Shown here: one piece after another, positions 8,170 to 17,047 of the stretch | Numbering within the stretch: position 1 is the stretch's first letter | Layout of the letters: the number at the start of each line of letters is the position of its first letter | DNA from: Alphaproteobacteria bacterium | GTDB taxonomy: Bacteria > Pseudomonadota > Alphaproteobacteria > Caulobacterales > Hyphomonadaceae | Length of the DNA: 64,000 bases | Assembly: GCA_018222605.1 (NCBI GenBank) | Contig: JAAEZZ010000008.1 | Coordinates: forward strand, 124,001 to 188,000 | Reading direction: 5' to 3' | Notes under the pieces: model-generated | Databases searched by the model: none | Seen by the model: only the letters and a program-made list of their open reading frames with translations | Told to the model about the DNA's origin: nothing | Position numbers and translations under genes: made by a program

Positions 8170-8237
8170 AAAACTGGACAAGCCACACAAACTGACGCTC
8201 TCTTACCTCCAGACACAGATCAAGATCCGACCCACTC

Positions 8238-9380
8238 ATGGACATAGAACACATCACCCTGCCAAACATCGATACGACAAACTGGCCTGTTTGGCTGTCG
8301 TCATCATGGCCCTTTATCGAGAAATGGGGCCTGGTTTTGCTGGCCTGTATCCTGATCTGGCTGGTCTCGGGTCTGGTGAAATACCTGATCATGCTGGTCG
8401 GCAAGCGGGCCACGGCGGAAGACAAATCCTTTGAAGGGTCCAGCTGGGATGTCGCCAGCTCGATTGCGCGGGTCTTCGCCCTGATCTTCATGTCTCCCCT
8501 GCCCCTTGGACTGGCCGGATATGACTGGGAAGCCATCATAGACAAACGCGGACCCGGCGCCTTTGCAGCGGTGGCCATTCTTGTCATTGCCGTGATGTTC
8601 GCCAATTGGGTGGCCCGCTCCATGCGCGCCTTTGGCGGCAAGGCACATGCCCATCATGGCGCAGACGACACGCTGTTTGCCTTCTCCGCCTCGCTGCTGA
8701 AATATCTGATCTTTGCCATCGCCATTGTCCTGGCACTGACCCAGCTCGGCTTCCCGACAGCCTCTCTTGCCGCATTGCTCGGCGGCGCAGCGCTGGCGAT
8801 CGGCCTGGCCCTGCAGGATACGCTGAAGGCGGTTGCGGCTGGCGTCATGCTGGCTCTGTTCCGCCCCTTCCGCATCGGGGACTATGTAACCCTGGCCGGC
8901 ATGGAAGGCGAGATTTCCGACATCACGCCCTTCCGAACGACATTCCGGCAGATCGACAACAAGACGGTCTCAGTTCCCAATGACAAGGTATGGGCCGATC
9001 CGCTGGTCAACCATACGCGCCAGACGCGCCGCCGCCTCGACCTCTATTTCGATATTTCGTATGACGACAATATGGACCATGCGCTTCAGGTTCTGCTGGC
9101 TGTTGCGAATGATCATCCGCGGGTTCTGGCCAAGTCAGAAACCTGGGTGGGCGTTCATACCCTGGCAGACTGGAGCGTGCGCCTGCGTCTGCGGGCTTTT
9201 GTTGCCACCCCGGAATTCGTGCAGGTCCGCGCGGACATCACCAAGGGCGTGAAAGAAGCCTTTGACCGCGAAGGGATCACCATTCCCTTCCCGCATCAGG
9301 TCAACATGGCGTATCGACCGCACCCTCAGCCGGATGTTGAGCCGGCTGACCTGCCCAAAACCAATGATATTGAAACCTAG
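8238..9380 (+). CDS. Mechanosensitive channel of the MscS family (longer form)
   Basis: A 380-residue inner-membrane channel that would release solutes on hypo-osmotic shock. It has about five membrane helices (near residues 28-50, 80-96, 113-131, 148-172 and 176-210), so two more than E. coli MscS. The last is the Gly/Ala-rich pore helix SLAALLGGAALAIGLALQD. The cytoplasmic beta domain (FRIGDYVTLAGMEGEISDI) and the alpha/beta domain follow. It stands 29 bp upstream of a second MscS gene and is presumably co-transcribed. Confidence 0.9.
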   Translation: MDIEHITLPNIDTTNWPVWLSSSWPFIEKWGLVLLACILIWLVSGLVKYLIMLVGKRATAEDKSFEGSSWDVASSIARVFALIFMSPLPLGLAGYDWEAIIDKRGPGAFAAVAILVIAVMFANWVARSMRAFGGKAHAHHGADDTLFAFSASLLKYLIFAIAIVLALTQLGFPTASLAALLGGAALAIGLALQDTLKAVAAGVMLALFRPFRIGDYVTLAGMEGEISDITPFRTTFRQIDNKTVSVPNDKVWADPLVNHTRQTRRRLDLYFDISYDDNMDHALQVLLAVANDHPRVLAKSETWVGVHTLADWSVRLRLRAFVATPEFVQVRADITKGVKEAFDREGITIPFPHQVNMAYRPHPQPDVEPADLPKTNDIET

Positions 9381-9409
9381 ATACCCCAATCCCCATAAAG
9401 GAGACCGGC

Positions 9410-10246
9410 ATGCCAGAAGATCTTACTCCCAGCGCTCTGTGGGCTGAGTACTCGCCCTATATTCTCGCCTTTGGCGTGAGAGTGCTAGGCGCGCTTCTTG
9501 TCCTGATCATCGGCCTGCGCATTGCGGGCTGGTTGTCCGGCGTGGTGCGCAAAGAAGCGCTGAAGCGCGAAGGTATTGACGATACACTCGGGAATTTTTT
9601 CTCATCCCTTGTGCGATGGGGCCTGATGGCTGCGGTCTTCATTGCCGTTCTGCAGGTCTTTGGCGTTCAGGCGACCAGCTTCGTCGCCGTGCTGGGTGCG
9701 CTCACCCTGGCCATAGGCCTGTCCATGCAAGGCGCGCTCGGGAATATCGCCTCTGGCGTCATGATCATGCTGTTCCGCCCCTACAAACTGGGCGATTATA
9801 TCCAGGCAGCCGGTGTTGCTGGCACGGTGAAAGACATCAATCTATTCCAGACTGTTCTTGCTACGGTGGATAACGTCAAAATCATTATGCCCAACAGCCA
9901 GGCCATTGATGGCGTTATCGAGAATTATTCAGGTTATGATACGCGCCGCGTGGATGTTACCTTTGGCATCGACTATGATGACGACATGGATAAGGCGATT
10001 GATATCATCCGCGGCGTTATTGAAGCTGACGACCGCATTTTGAGCGATCCGGAACCATTTGTGAAAGTGGTCAATCTGGGTGACAGTTCCGTCGATATCG
10101 CCAGCCGCAGCTGGGTACAGGCCAGCGACCTCTGGGACGTAAAATTCCACCTTACCAAAGCGGTGAAAGAGGCCTTTGATCGTGAAGGCATCTCCATTCC
10201 GTACCCGCATCAGGTGGAAATCCAGAAAAAAGCCGCCAATGACTAG
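9410..10246 (+). CDS. Mechanosensitive channel MscS (short form)
   Basis: 278 residues, close to the 286 of E. coli MscS, with the classic three membrane helices (about 14-40, 66-85 and 92-125). The pore helix is ALTLAIGLSMQGALGNIASG, followed by GDYIQAAGVAGTVKDI and the vestibule domain. AAAGGAG sits 6 nt before the ATG. Its last 60 residues are similar to those of the preceding channel (VKEAFDREGIxIPxPHQV in both), consistent with an old duplication. Confidence 0.92.
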   Translation: MPEDLTPSALWAEYSPYILAFGVRVLGALLVLIIGLRIAGWLSGVVRKEALKREGIDDTLGNFFSSLVRWGLMAAVFIAVLQVFGVQATSFVAVLGALTLAIGLSMQGALGNIASGVMIMLFRPYKLGDYIQAAGVAGTVKDINLFQTVLATVDNVKIIMPNSQAIDGVIENYSGYDTRRVDVTFGIDYDDDMDKAIDIIRGVIEADDRILSDPEPFVKVVNLGDSSVDIASRSWVQASDLWDVKFHLTKAVKEAFDREGISIPYPHQVEIQKKAAND

Positions 10247-10264
10247 AGTGAGACCGCAAGCCAA

Positions 10265-10646
10265 ATGACCACCCCTCCGCCTTCTTCCGAATTGCCTGAA
10301 GTCACGGTCGAGCCGATTCCGGCGCCGGAACCGAAGGCAAAAGAGGCGGTAGCAAAACCTGAACCGCGCCCCTTGCTGGCGCGGTTATTCGGCATCTCCA
10401 TATGGGGCGGTCTGAAGCTGATTGGCCTGTGCATCCTGGTCGGTTTTTTTCGTGCTGGCCTCGCAATTCGATCCGACCAATCCGGATGTGAATGCGGGTG
10501 AAGCGATCATGAATGTCGCGCGGACGGCGGTGTCAGCGCTTGGCTGGGCGCTGCAGAATTTCTGGAAACCGGCCTTGGCAGGCGCAACCATTGTGCTGCC
10601 GCTCTGGGTGCTTTGGCGGCTGATAAGCCTGCCGTTTCGCAAATAG
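10265..10646 (+). pseudogene. Two-helix membrane protein (DUF6460-like) broken by a one-base insertion
   Basis: The frame opened at 10265 encodes a Pro/Glu-rich N-terminus and the first half of a membrane helix (LKLIGLCILVGFF), then runs out of sense after a run of seven T at 10444-10450 and stops at 10501. Removing one T joins it to the other frame, giving VGFFVLASQF and continuing to FRK at 10646: a coherent protein of about 126 residues with a second helix at the end (PALAGATIVLPLWVLWRL). The layout resembles DUF6460 proteins. Possible explanations are a true frameshift, a sequencing or assembly error, or slippage at the T-run. It lies 18 nt after the MscS gene. Confidence 0.65.
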
Positions 10647-10718
10647 GGACTTTGCGGCTCGGGGGAACTCCCTGGCCTTTTCCGCGTAGACTTGTTGAAG
10701 ACGGGACAGGAGCCCCAC

Positions 10719-11243
10719 ATGAAATATTCCCTGATTGCAGCCATTTGCGGCCTGATGATTACGACCGCCTGCGCCTCTGCGCCGGACTATCGCCCTGCCC
10801 TGACAGATGACGGACAAGGCTACTCCTCTCGGGTAATCGAGGCGAACCGCTACCGCGTCACCTATAGAGGCGATACCGAACAAACCTCGGCAGAGGTGCA
10901 GAACATGGCCCTGCTGCGCGCCGCCGAAGTAACCATGGAAAATGGCGGCGACTGGTTTGAAATCGTCGGCGACGAGACCTCAGGCGATGTGCGCACACAG
11001 CAGCGTCTGGCCGGTCAGGACGTGACGACCCGCCCGGAACTGCGCCGCGAGTGCGGCCTGCTGGGCTGCACGACACGGGGCTATCCGGTGGATGTGCGCC
11101 GCAGCGATATCGAAACCGAAACACGCGTCATCTACAGCCACACGCTGGAAATGGTGATCCATCAGGGGCCGAAGCCGCAAGGCAATTCCCGCGCCTATGA
11201 CGCCGCCGAAACAGCTGCAAATCTGAGGGCCGCAATAGACTGA
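10719..11243 (+). CDS. Lipoprotein of the CC0125/CC1285 family
   Basis: A 174-residue envelope lipoprotein with lipobox ending TACAS. The mature part carries the family pattern YSSRVIEANRYRVTYRGDTEQTSAEVQNMALLRAAEVTMENGGDWFEI in pieces: a Tyr-rich start, an R-Y-R-V strand, a leucine/alanine helix and an aromatic D-W-F-E. The function of the family is unknown. It has been noted mainly in Caulobacterales and relatives. CAGGAG precedes the chosen ATG; an in-frame ATG at 10692 lacks such a site and would disrupt the signal peptide. Confidence 0.8.
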   Translation: MKYSLIAAICGLMITTACASAPDYRPALTDDGQGYSSRVIEANRYRVTYRGDTEQTSAEVQNMALLRAAEVTMENGGDWFEIVGDETSGDVRTQQRLAGQDVTTRPELRRECGLLGCTTRGYPVDVRRSDIETETRVIYSHTLEMVIHQGPKPQGNSRAYDAAETAANLRAAID

Positions 11244-11317
11244 CCCTGCGTGACAGCTTTGCAGGTATCCCAAGCGCCTTATCATCCTCCTGGACTGTAC
11301 ATCCGGGAGGAAATTTC

Positions 11318-12220
11318 ATGGACATAACAAAACTGATGTACCGCGACGGCCTGATGGAGGGCGAACGCGTTCTCATTACGGGCGGCGGCACAGGCCTGGG
11401 CAAGGAAATGGCCGAGGGCTTCCTGAAGCTCGGCGCGGAAGTGCATATCTGCGGACGGCGCGGACAGGTCTGCGAAGACACCGCGGCCGAACTGATGAGC
11501 AAGCATGGCGGCAAGGTCGTGCCGCATGCCTGTGACATCCGGGTGGCCGAGGCCATCAGTGACATGAATGACCAGATCTGGGCCCAGCATGGCCCGTTGA
11601 CCGGCCTGATCAACAATGCCGCCGGCAATTTTATCAGCCGTACGGAAGACCTGTCCATTCGCGGCTTTGATGCGATTTCGAACATCGTGTTTCGCGGCAG
11701 CTTCTACATGACGCAGGATATCGGCAAGCGCTGGATCAAGGCGGGTGACAAGGGCAGCGTGTGTTCCATCCTGACGACCTGGATCTGGAATGGCGGCCCG
11801 TTCGTGGTGCCGTCTGCCATGTCCAAGGCTGCCGTCAACACGATGACGCAATCGCTGGCCGTTGAATGGGGCCGCTATGGCCTGCGCTTCAATGCCATCG
11901 CGCCAGGGCCTTTCCCGACCGAAGGCATGTCCAAGCGCCTGGCCCCGGACGCAGAAGGCGCAAAGCGCATGGATTCCGGCGCCTCCAATCCGATGGGCCG
12001 TGTCGGCGAAATGCACGAACTGGTCAATTTGGCCGTGTTCCTGATGGCGCGCGGGGCGGAATATGTGAACGGCCAGACCATCGCGATTGACGGGGCCGCC
12101 TATAATGCCACCGGCGGCAATTTTGCCCAGCTGACGGCGTGGGGCGATGAGGAATGGCAGGCCGCACGCGACGCCATCGAAGCCACGAACGCGAAAGACA
12201 AAGCGAAACGGACCGTATAG
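11318..12220 (+). CDS. SDR oxidoreductase, 2,4-dienoyl-CoA reductase-like
   Basis: A 300-residue NAD(P)-dependent short-chain dehydrogenase. The dinucleotide site TGGGTGLG lies near residues 21-28, and INNAAGNF marks the family. The active-site stretch VPSAMSKAAV has Ser where most SDRs have the YxxxK Tyr, as in 2,4-dienoyl-CoA reductases and related enoyl-CoA reductases. A role in degrading unsaturated fatty acids is therefore likely. GGAGG lies 8 nt before the ATG. The closest alternatives are other members of the TER/DECR subgroup. Confidence 0.85.
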   Translation: MDITKLMYRDGLMEGERVLITGGGTGLGKEMAEGFLKLGAEVHICGRRGQVCEDTAAELMSKHGGKVVPHACDIRVAEAISDMNDQIWAQHGPLTGLINNAAGNFISRTEDLSIRGFDAISNIVFRGSFYMTQDIGKRWIKAGDKGSVCSILTTWIWNGGPFVVPSAMSKAAVNTMTQSLAVEWGRYGLRFNAIAPGPFPTEGMSKRLAPDAEGAKRMDSGASNPMGRVGEMHELVNLAVFLMARGAEYVNGQTIAIDGAAYNATGGNFAQLTAWGDEEWQAARDAIEATNAKDKAKRTV

Positions 12221-12260
12221 ACTGCCCCCTCGACATGGTACCATGAAGAGGATGATCGAC

Positions 12261-13055
12261 ATGTTCAGACGAATTTGCCTGACCAGCCTGCTGGCGGCCA
12301 GCGCACTGAGCGCGTGCGTGGCCCCTGAGGCGAGGACCATCAGCGGGCCAGCCGCCGGGCCAGAAAGGGCCACGGAGCATGTGATCACAGGGCAACTCAC
12401 CTATCGGGAACGGATAGCCCTGATCCCCGGCAGCATGGCCGAAGTAACCCTTATTGATGTGTCACTGGCGGATGCGCCCTCCACACTGATCGCGGCAGAA
12501 GAGATCGAGATCGGCGCAGAGCAAGTGCCGATCCCGTTCACCCTTATCTACGACTCCACAGCGCTGGAACCGCGGATGAGCTATACTCTGCGAGCAACGA
12601 TCAGCGATCCGGAGGGAAACCTTCTGTGGACGACAGATACGATGTACCCCATCGCGCCCGGCGACGGGGATATCGAGATCGGCACGCTGATGCTGGTCAG
12701 TGCTGCGGTGTCCTCTGCGCCCTCTTCTGCCCTGCTGGGAGAGGAATGGATCGTCGAAGACATCAATCGAAGCGGCGTCATGGATTATGCCCGCGTCTCC
12801 ATACAGTTCGGCGCGGATGATACGGTGAGCGGAGAGGCATCCTGTAATCGCTATACCGGCAAATATGAGCAGACTGGAAATGATCTTGCGATCGGCCTGC
12901 TTGCCCTGACGCGTCGTATGTGCAGCGAAGCACAGATGGATCAGGAAAGCCGGTTCACGGACATATTGAGCCGCGTGACAGAATTCTCCTTTGACCAGAC
13001 AGGTGCCCTCATCCTTTCTACCGATGCAGGCGAAACCCTGCTGGCGCGCCGGTAA
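12261..13055 (+). CDS. Lipoprotein with YbaY-type and META domains
   Basis: About 264 residues with lipobox LSAC at the end of a signal peptide. The first half (about 40-150) has the YbaY pattern: ITGQLTYRERIALIPGSMAEVTLIDVS in pieces, then IPFTLIYD and YTLRATI. The second half is a META/HslJ-like domain with the SCNRYTGKYEQTGNDL block and CSE near the end. Both domain types are found in envelope stress-related lipoproteins; the exact role is unknown. ATG at 12261 is preferred because GAAGAGG lies 9 nt upstream; ATGs at 12243 and 12252 are alternatives. Confidence 0.8.
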   Translation: MFRRICLTSLLAASALSACVAPEARTISGPAAGPERATEHVITGQLTYRERIALIPGSMAEVTLIDVSLADAPSTLIAAEEIEIGAEQVPIPFTLIYDSTALEPRMSYTLRATISDPEGNLLWTTDTMYPIAPGDGDIEIGTLMLVSAAVSSAPSSALLGEEWIVEDINRSGVMDYARVSIQFGADDTVSGEASCNRYTGKYEQTGNDLAIGLLALTRRMCSEAQMDQESRFTDILSRVTEFSFDQTGALILSTDAGETLLARR

Positions 13056-13058
13056 GGC

Positions 13059-13781
13059 ATGGCAGCGCGTGACGGCACCGAAGCGCTTGCCCGGCGACTG
13101 CTGGAGCTGAAGCGGGAAACAGACAGCCTGGTGGCCGGGCTCACCGGTTCTGTCGCCTCCGGAAAGACAACACTGGCCGGCGAGATCGAGATCATTCTCG
13201 ACAAGACTCACCGCACAGAAACAATCTCGACAGATGGCTTCCTGTTTTCCAACGCCATCCTGGAAGAGCGTGGGCAAACCCTGCGCAAGGGCTTTCCGGA
13301 AACCTATGACCTGACCGCGATGGGCGACGCGCTGGAGGCGCTTGCCGCCGGAGAATCAGCCTTCCCCGTCTACAGCCATGTAACCTATGACGTTGACCCG
13401 ACCCTGACGCGGACGATTTCCCAGCCGGACATATTGATCCTGGAAGGGCTTGGCTTTCGCCCGCTTTCCCCGCCACCACGTCATGAGCGAGAGCCGGACA
13501 TCCTGATCTATCTGGATGCGACGGAAGACAATCTGCAGACCTGGTTCCTGGAACGCTTTGTACGCTATTGGAACGCAGCAAGACAAGATCCGTCTTCCTT
13601 CTATGCCAATTTCCTGCACATGTCCGAACCGGAACTTCTGGCCTTCGCAACGTCCGTCTGGGAACAGATCAATCTACCCAATCTGCGGGAGCATATTGCT
13701 CCGCTCCGCGAGACGGCGGATATTATCGTCCTGAAAGATGCCGATCATGCCATCCGCATAACGCATGACAGGATCGGCTAG
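13059..13781 (+). CDS. coaA: Short type I pantothenate kinase-like P-loop kinase
   Basis: A 240-residue kinase whose sequence follows E. coli CoaA from its P-loop to its end. Walker A is GSVASGKT (30-37). STDGFLFSNAILEERG with RKGFPETYD, PVYSHVTYDV, PDILILEG, LDATEDNLQTWFLERF and WEQINLPNLREHI all match the pantothenate kinase pattern. CoaA catalyses the first step of coenzyme A synthesis. The protein lacks about 70 N-terminal residues of the usual 316, so its kinase substrate could differ. It starts 3 nt after the lipoprotein stop, implying co-transcription. Confidence 0.75.
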   Translation: MAARDGTEALARRLLELKRETDSLVAGLTGSVASGKTTLAGEIEIILDKTHRTETISTDGFLFSNAILEERGQTLRKGFPETYDLTAMGDALEALAAGESAFPVYSHVTYDVDPTLTRTISQPDILILEGLGFRPLSPPPRHEREPDILIYLDATEDNLQTWFLERFVRYWNAARQDPSSFYANFLHMSEPELLAFATSVWEQINLPNLREHIAPLRETADIIVLKDADHAIRITHDRIG

Positions 13782-13787
13782 TCTTCA

Positions 13788-14927
13788 TCAGGCGTTTGGC
13801 GTGATCAGATATTTCTCACCCGTTGCCTTGGCATTGTAGGCGTGGAGCGTCTCCAGATCGAGCGCTTCGGCGAGCGAAACCCTCTTCGTATAGTGGCTGG
13901 CGAAGGTCGTGTTCAACTCGTCGATTACGCGCTTGTGCATCCGTTCGCGCACCTCCGGGGCTGCCTTCTCCAGGAATGGCGTCAGCAGATAGCCACTGAG
14001 ATTCCAGGCAAAGCCGACACCGGCCGGCACGATACTCGGCGACATGTCCAGCCGGCCATAGATGTAGACCTGTGTCTCGGTGCCGGATCCGTACCGGGAA
14101 TATTCTTTCATCTTGCGGTTGGCCGCTGCTTCCATCGCGATCAGCAATTGGCCCGCCAGCGGACCGCCACCAATGGCATCGAAACCCATCGTGGCACCAG
14201 TCTCGACGAGGCCATTGATCAGGTCTTCCATAAAGGTGTCCGAGGAAGAATTGACGATATGCTTCGCCCCGATGCCGCGCAGGATGTCTTCCTGTTCTTT
14301 CTTGCGGACGATATTGAGGAGCGGCACGCCGTCCTTGAGACAAATCTTGTTCAGCATCTGGCCGAGATTCGATGCAGCAGCTGTGTGCACGAGAGCGGAA
14401 TGCCCTTTTGCTTTCATCGTCTCGACAAAGGACAGCGCCGTCAACGGGTTCACATAGCAGGATGCGCCCTGCTCCGCCGTCGTCCCCTCCGGCAGGGCCA
14501 TACATTGTGAAACATGCAGTGTGCGATATTCCTGGTACATGTTGCCGCCCAGGCAGGTGACCATCTTGCCAAGCAGTGCCTGCGCCGCAGGGGAGTCACC
14601 TGCCGCAATCACGGTGCCTGCCCCTTCATTGCCCACGCCCAGCGACTGGCCGAGGCGGGCCTTCATGGCGCGCAGGCCACCTGCCGGCACATCAGCCGAA
14701 ATGGTGGGGCTGTCTTTCGTGCCGCCCTGCACGGCGGTCGACATATCCGCGCCGCCGACGAGGAGGCCAAGGTCAGACGGGTTGATCGGCGTACCCTCAA
14801 CGCGCACAAGCACCTGGTCCGGACCAGGTGCTTTCACCGGTGCGCTTTCAAGGGAAAGTTCAAGCTTGCCTTCCGGCGTCACCAGCGTGCGGATTTGCAG
14901 GCTTGTCTCGGGAAGTTGATCGGCCAT
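13788..14927 (-). CDS. Zinc-type/MDR alcohol dehydrogenase-like oxidoreductase
   Basis: A 379-residue medium-chain dehydrogenase/reductase: N-terminal GroES-like domain (VLVRVEGTPINPSDLG, GNEGAGTVIAAG) and Rossmann domain (LVHTAAASNLGQMLNKICLKDG, then NSSSDTF and GFDAIGGG). No catalytic-zinc Cys/His set is visible, so a quinone oxidoreductase or enoyl reductase-type activity is more likely than an alcohol dehydrogenase. AGAGGAA precedes the ATG. It is last of four co-directional genes under the TetR gene. Confidence 0.82.
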   Translation of the reverse strand: MADQLPETSLQIRTLVTPEGKLELSLESAPVKAPGPDQVLVRVEGTPINPSDLGLLVGGADMSTAVQGGTKDSPTISADVPAGGLRAMKARLGQSLGVGNEGAGTVIAAGDSPAAQALLGKMVTCLGGNMYQEYRTLHVSQCMALPEGTTAEQGASCYVNPLTALSFVETMKAKGHSALVHTAAASNLGQMLNKICLKDGVPLLNIVRKKEQEDILRGIGAKHIVNSSSDTFMEDLINGLVETGATMGFDAIGGGPLAGQLLIAMEAAANRKMKEYSRYGSGTETQVYIYGRLDMSPSIVPAGVGFAWNLSGYLLTPFLEKAAPEVRERMHKRVIDELNTTFASHYTKRVSLAEALDLETLHAYNAKATGEKYLITPNA

Positions 14928-14968
14928 TGGGTATTCCTCTCTTGGTGTTTGACGTCCTGAATCTGATT

Positions 14969-15943
14969 TCAGGGAGTTATAATGACCTTGCCGACGACTT
15001 CTCTGTCCGTCAGCAAGCGGTAGGCTTCACGCCACTCGTCCAAAGGCAAATTGGCATGGATGCGCGGATGCGTTTGCCCCTCCGCCGCCCATTTCCAGAT
15101 GGCCTGAACATTCTCTTTGCCGCGCTGGGGAAATCGGCGGCCATACTCCCCCGCCCTTACACCGACCACGGAGAACCCCTTTATCAGGGGCATGTTGACT
15201 TTCACTTCCGGAATGCGCCCCGATGTGAACCCGACCACCAGAAGCCGCCCGTCAAAGGCGATACAGCGTACGCTCTCATCAAACACATCGCCGCCAACGG
15301 GATCGAAGATCACATCTGCGCCCGCACCGCCGGTCAGCGTCTTCACCTTGTCCCGAAAGCCCTGAGTGACATTAATCACATAGTCGGCGCCATACTCCAG
15401 AACCTTGTCCAGCTTGGCGTCAGAGGCCGAAGTCGCGATCACGGTCGCGCCAAGCAGCTTGCCGACATCAACCGCCGCCATGCCGACGCCGCCACTTGCG
15501 CCGTGCACGAGCAATGTCTCCCCCGGCTGCAGATTGGCCCGGCGCACCAGCGCCACATAGGCCGTCACATAAGCAGCGGAGTAAGATGCTGCCTGTGCAA
15601 AATCCATCGTCTCCGGCACGCGGGTCAGCCCCGAAGCCGGCAGGACAGTATAGTCCGCAAACGCACCGGTCTTGTTGCCGCCTGCCACGCGGTCACCCGG
15701 GGCGAAGCCTTCAATGCCCTCCCCGACTGCCTCGACCACACCCGCGCATTCCATCCCCTGTATAAAGGGCAGATCGGGCTTCAGCTGATACGTGCCCTGG
15801 CTCATCAGCAGGTCCGGGAAGTTCACACTGGCCGCCTTCACGCGCACCAGCACCTCCCCCGCCCCCGGGTCTGGCCGCGCGACATCCACGACACCCAGAC
15901 CGGAGAAATCCTCCGTCAGTTCATGACAGACAAGCGCTCTCAT
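14969..15943 (-). CDS. NADPH:quinone oxidoreductase family protein
   Basis: A 324-residue MDR-family reductase with ASVNFPDLLMSQG, GMECAGVVEAVGEG, and the NADPH site HGASGGVGMAAVDVGKLLGA in pieces. FDPVGGDVFDES is typical of QOR-like enzymes, which lack zinc. The ATG overlaps the TGA of the upstream esterase (ATGA, 15940-15943), so the two are translationally coupled. It likely reduces a reactive carbonyl, quinone or enoyl substrate linked to the esterase product (inference). Confidence 0.87.
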   Translation of the reverse strand: MRALVCHELTEDFSGLGVVDVARPDPGAGEVLVRVKAASVNFPDLLMSQGTYQLKPDLPFIQGMECAGVVEAVGEGIEGFAPGDRVAGGNKTGAFADYTVLPASGLTRVPETMDFAQAASYSAAYVTAYVALVRRANLQPGETLLVHGASGGVGMAAVDVGKLLGATVIATSASDAKLDKVLEYGADYVINVTQGFRDKVKTLTGGAGADVIFDPVGGDVFDESVRCIAFDGRLLVVGFTSGRIPEVKVNMPLIKGFSVVGVRAGEYGRRFPQRGKENVQAIWKWAAEGQTHPRIHANLPLDEWREAYRLLTDREVVGKVIITP

Positions 15944-16974
15944 AGGCGGGCAACGGTCTCGCGAACCATGTCGGCAATTTCGAGACAGGCTTTGCGCGAG
16001 CCTGGAGAAAAACCGGTAAAGGCCGTGAAGGCATGTGGCAGGGTCTCAAAGCATTTATGCTTGACCGGCACGCCCGCCGCTTTCAGGCGCTTGGCATAAT
16101 CATCGCCCTCATCACACAGCGGATCATGGCCAGCCGTCACAAGGACAGCCGGTGGCAGGCCTTCCAGCTCTCCTGTCTGGGCGGGCGACAGCAATTGATC
16201 GGCCCGGTCGAAGCCCTCTGGCAGATACTGGTCCATGAACCACTCCATCGTATCGGTGCTGAGGGAGAAGGTTTCGCCGAAATCTTTCTGGGAAGGATAC
16301 TCCTCCACAAGGTCCACCGCGGGATAGATCAGCAATTGATAGGCCGGCAGCGGCTTGTGCTCGCGCTGCATCTCCTGGCTGATAATGGCGGAGAAATTGC
16401 CGCCCATACTGTCACCGCCGACGGCTGCCATGCCCTCAGGCGCGCCATATTTACCGGCATTGCGCACGCCCCACTCATAGGCCTGGATACAATCATCAAG
16501 GCCTGCTGGAAATTTATGCTCAGGCGCCAGCCGGTAATCGACCGAGAGGACCGGGCATTTCACAACCGAGGCGAGAATCGAGCACCAGGCATGGCAGGTC
16601 TCCAGATCGCCAATCACGCCACCGCCCATATGATAATAGACCAGCAAAGGCGCTTTCGGGTCTTGCGTCTCGGGCCGGTAAAGGCGGACGGGAATCTCGT
16701 TGCGGTCCGGACCGGGAATGGTGAAATCCTCAGTCTTCACGCCCGGCTCCAGCGGTGCGGCCATCGAATCCAGCTGTTCCTTTACGGCAGCCTGCACAAC
16801 TTCAGGCTCCAGCGAAGACATGGGCGGCGCATCACGGCCATTCCAGGCCACCAATTGCAATTGCGGCTCCAGCACCCGTCCGCGTATCTGCACAGGCTTG
16901 CCGCCGGCCATACGGACCAGAATACCATCTGGCAGCTTGAAAATGAGCTTGGTGATCATCTGCTGCAGGCTCAT
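15940..16974 (-). CDS. Alpha/beta hydrolase of the hormone-sensitive lipase family
   Basis: A 344-residue esterase. The oxyanion-hole motif is HMGGG (115-119; usual form HGGG), the nucleophile elbow GGDSMGG gives Ser189, and Asp284 (DPLCDEG) with His314 (LPHAFT) complete the triad. It would hydrolyse short or medium acyl esters, probably in the cytoplasm since no signal peptide is seen. The chosen ATG has GGGAGG 6-7 nt upstream; the frame is open back to 17121 without support. It is second in the TetR-led cluster and is coupled to the quinone oxidoreductase. Confidence 0.88.
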   Translation of the reverse strand: MSLQQMITKLIFKLPDGILVRMAGGKPVQIRGRVLEPQLQLVAWNGRDAPPMSSLEPEVVQAAVKEQLDSMAAPLEPGVKTEDFTIPGPDRNEIPVRLYRPETQDPKAPLLVYYHMGGGVIGDLETCHAWCSILASVVKCPVLSVDYRLAPEHKFPAGLDDCIQAYEWGVRNAGKYGAPEGMAAVGGDSMGGNFSAIISQEMQREHKPLPAYQLLIYPAVDLVEEYPSQKDFGETFSLSTDTMEWFMDQYLPEGFDRADQLLSPAQTGELEGLPPAVLVTAGHDPLCDEGDDYAKRLKAAGVPVKHKCFETLPHAFTAFTGFSPGSRKACLEIADMVRETVARL

Positions 16975-17047
16975 GTCGGCCTCCCTGTCCTCAATGAACC
17001 GGAAGATTAGACCTGCCAGGGCACATCCGCCAAGGGCTGGTTCAGCT

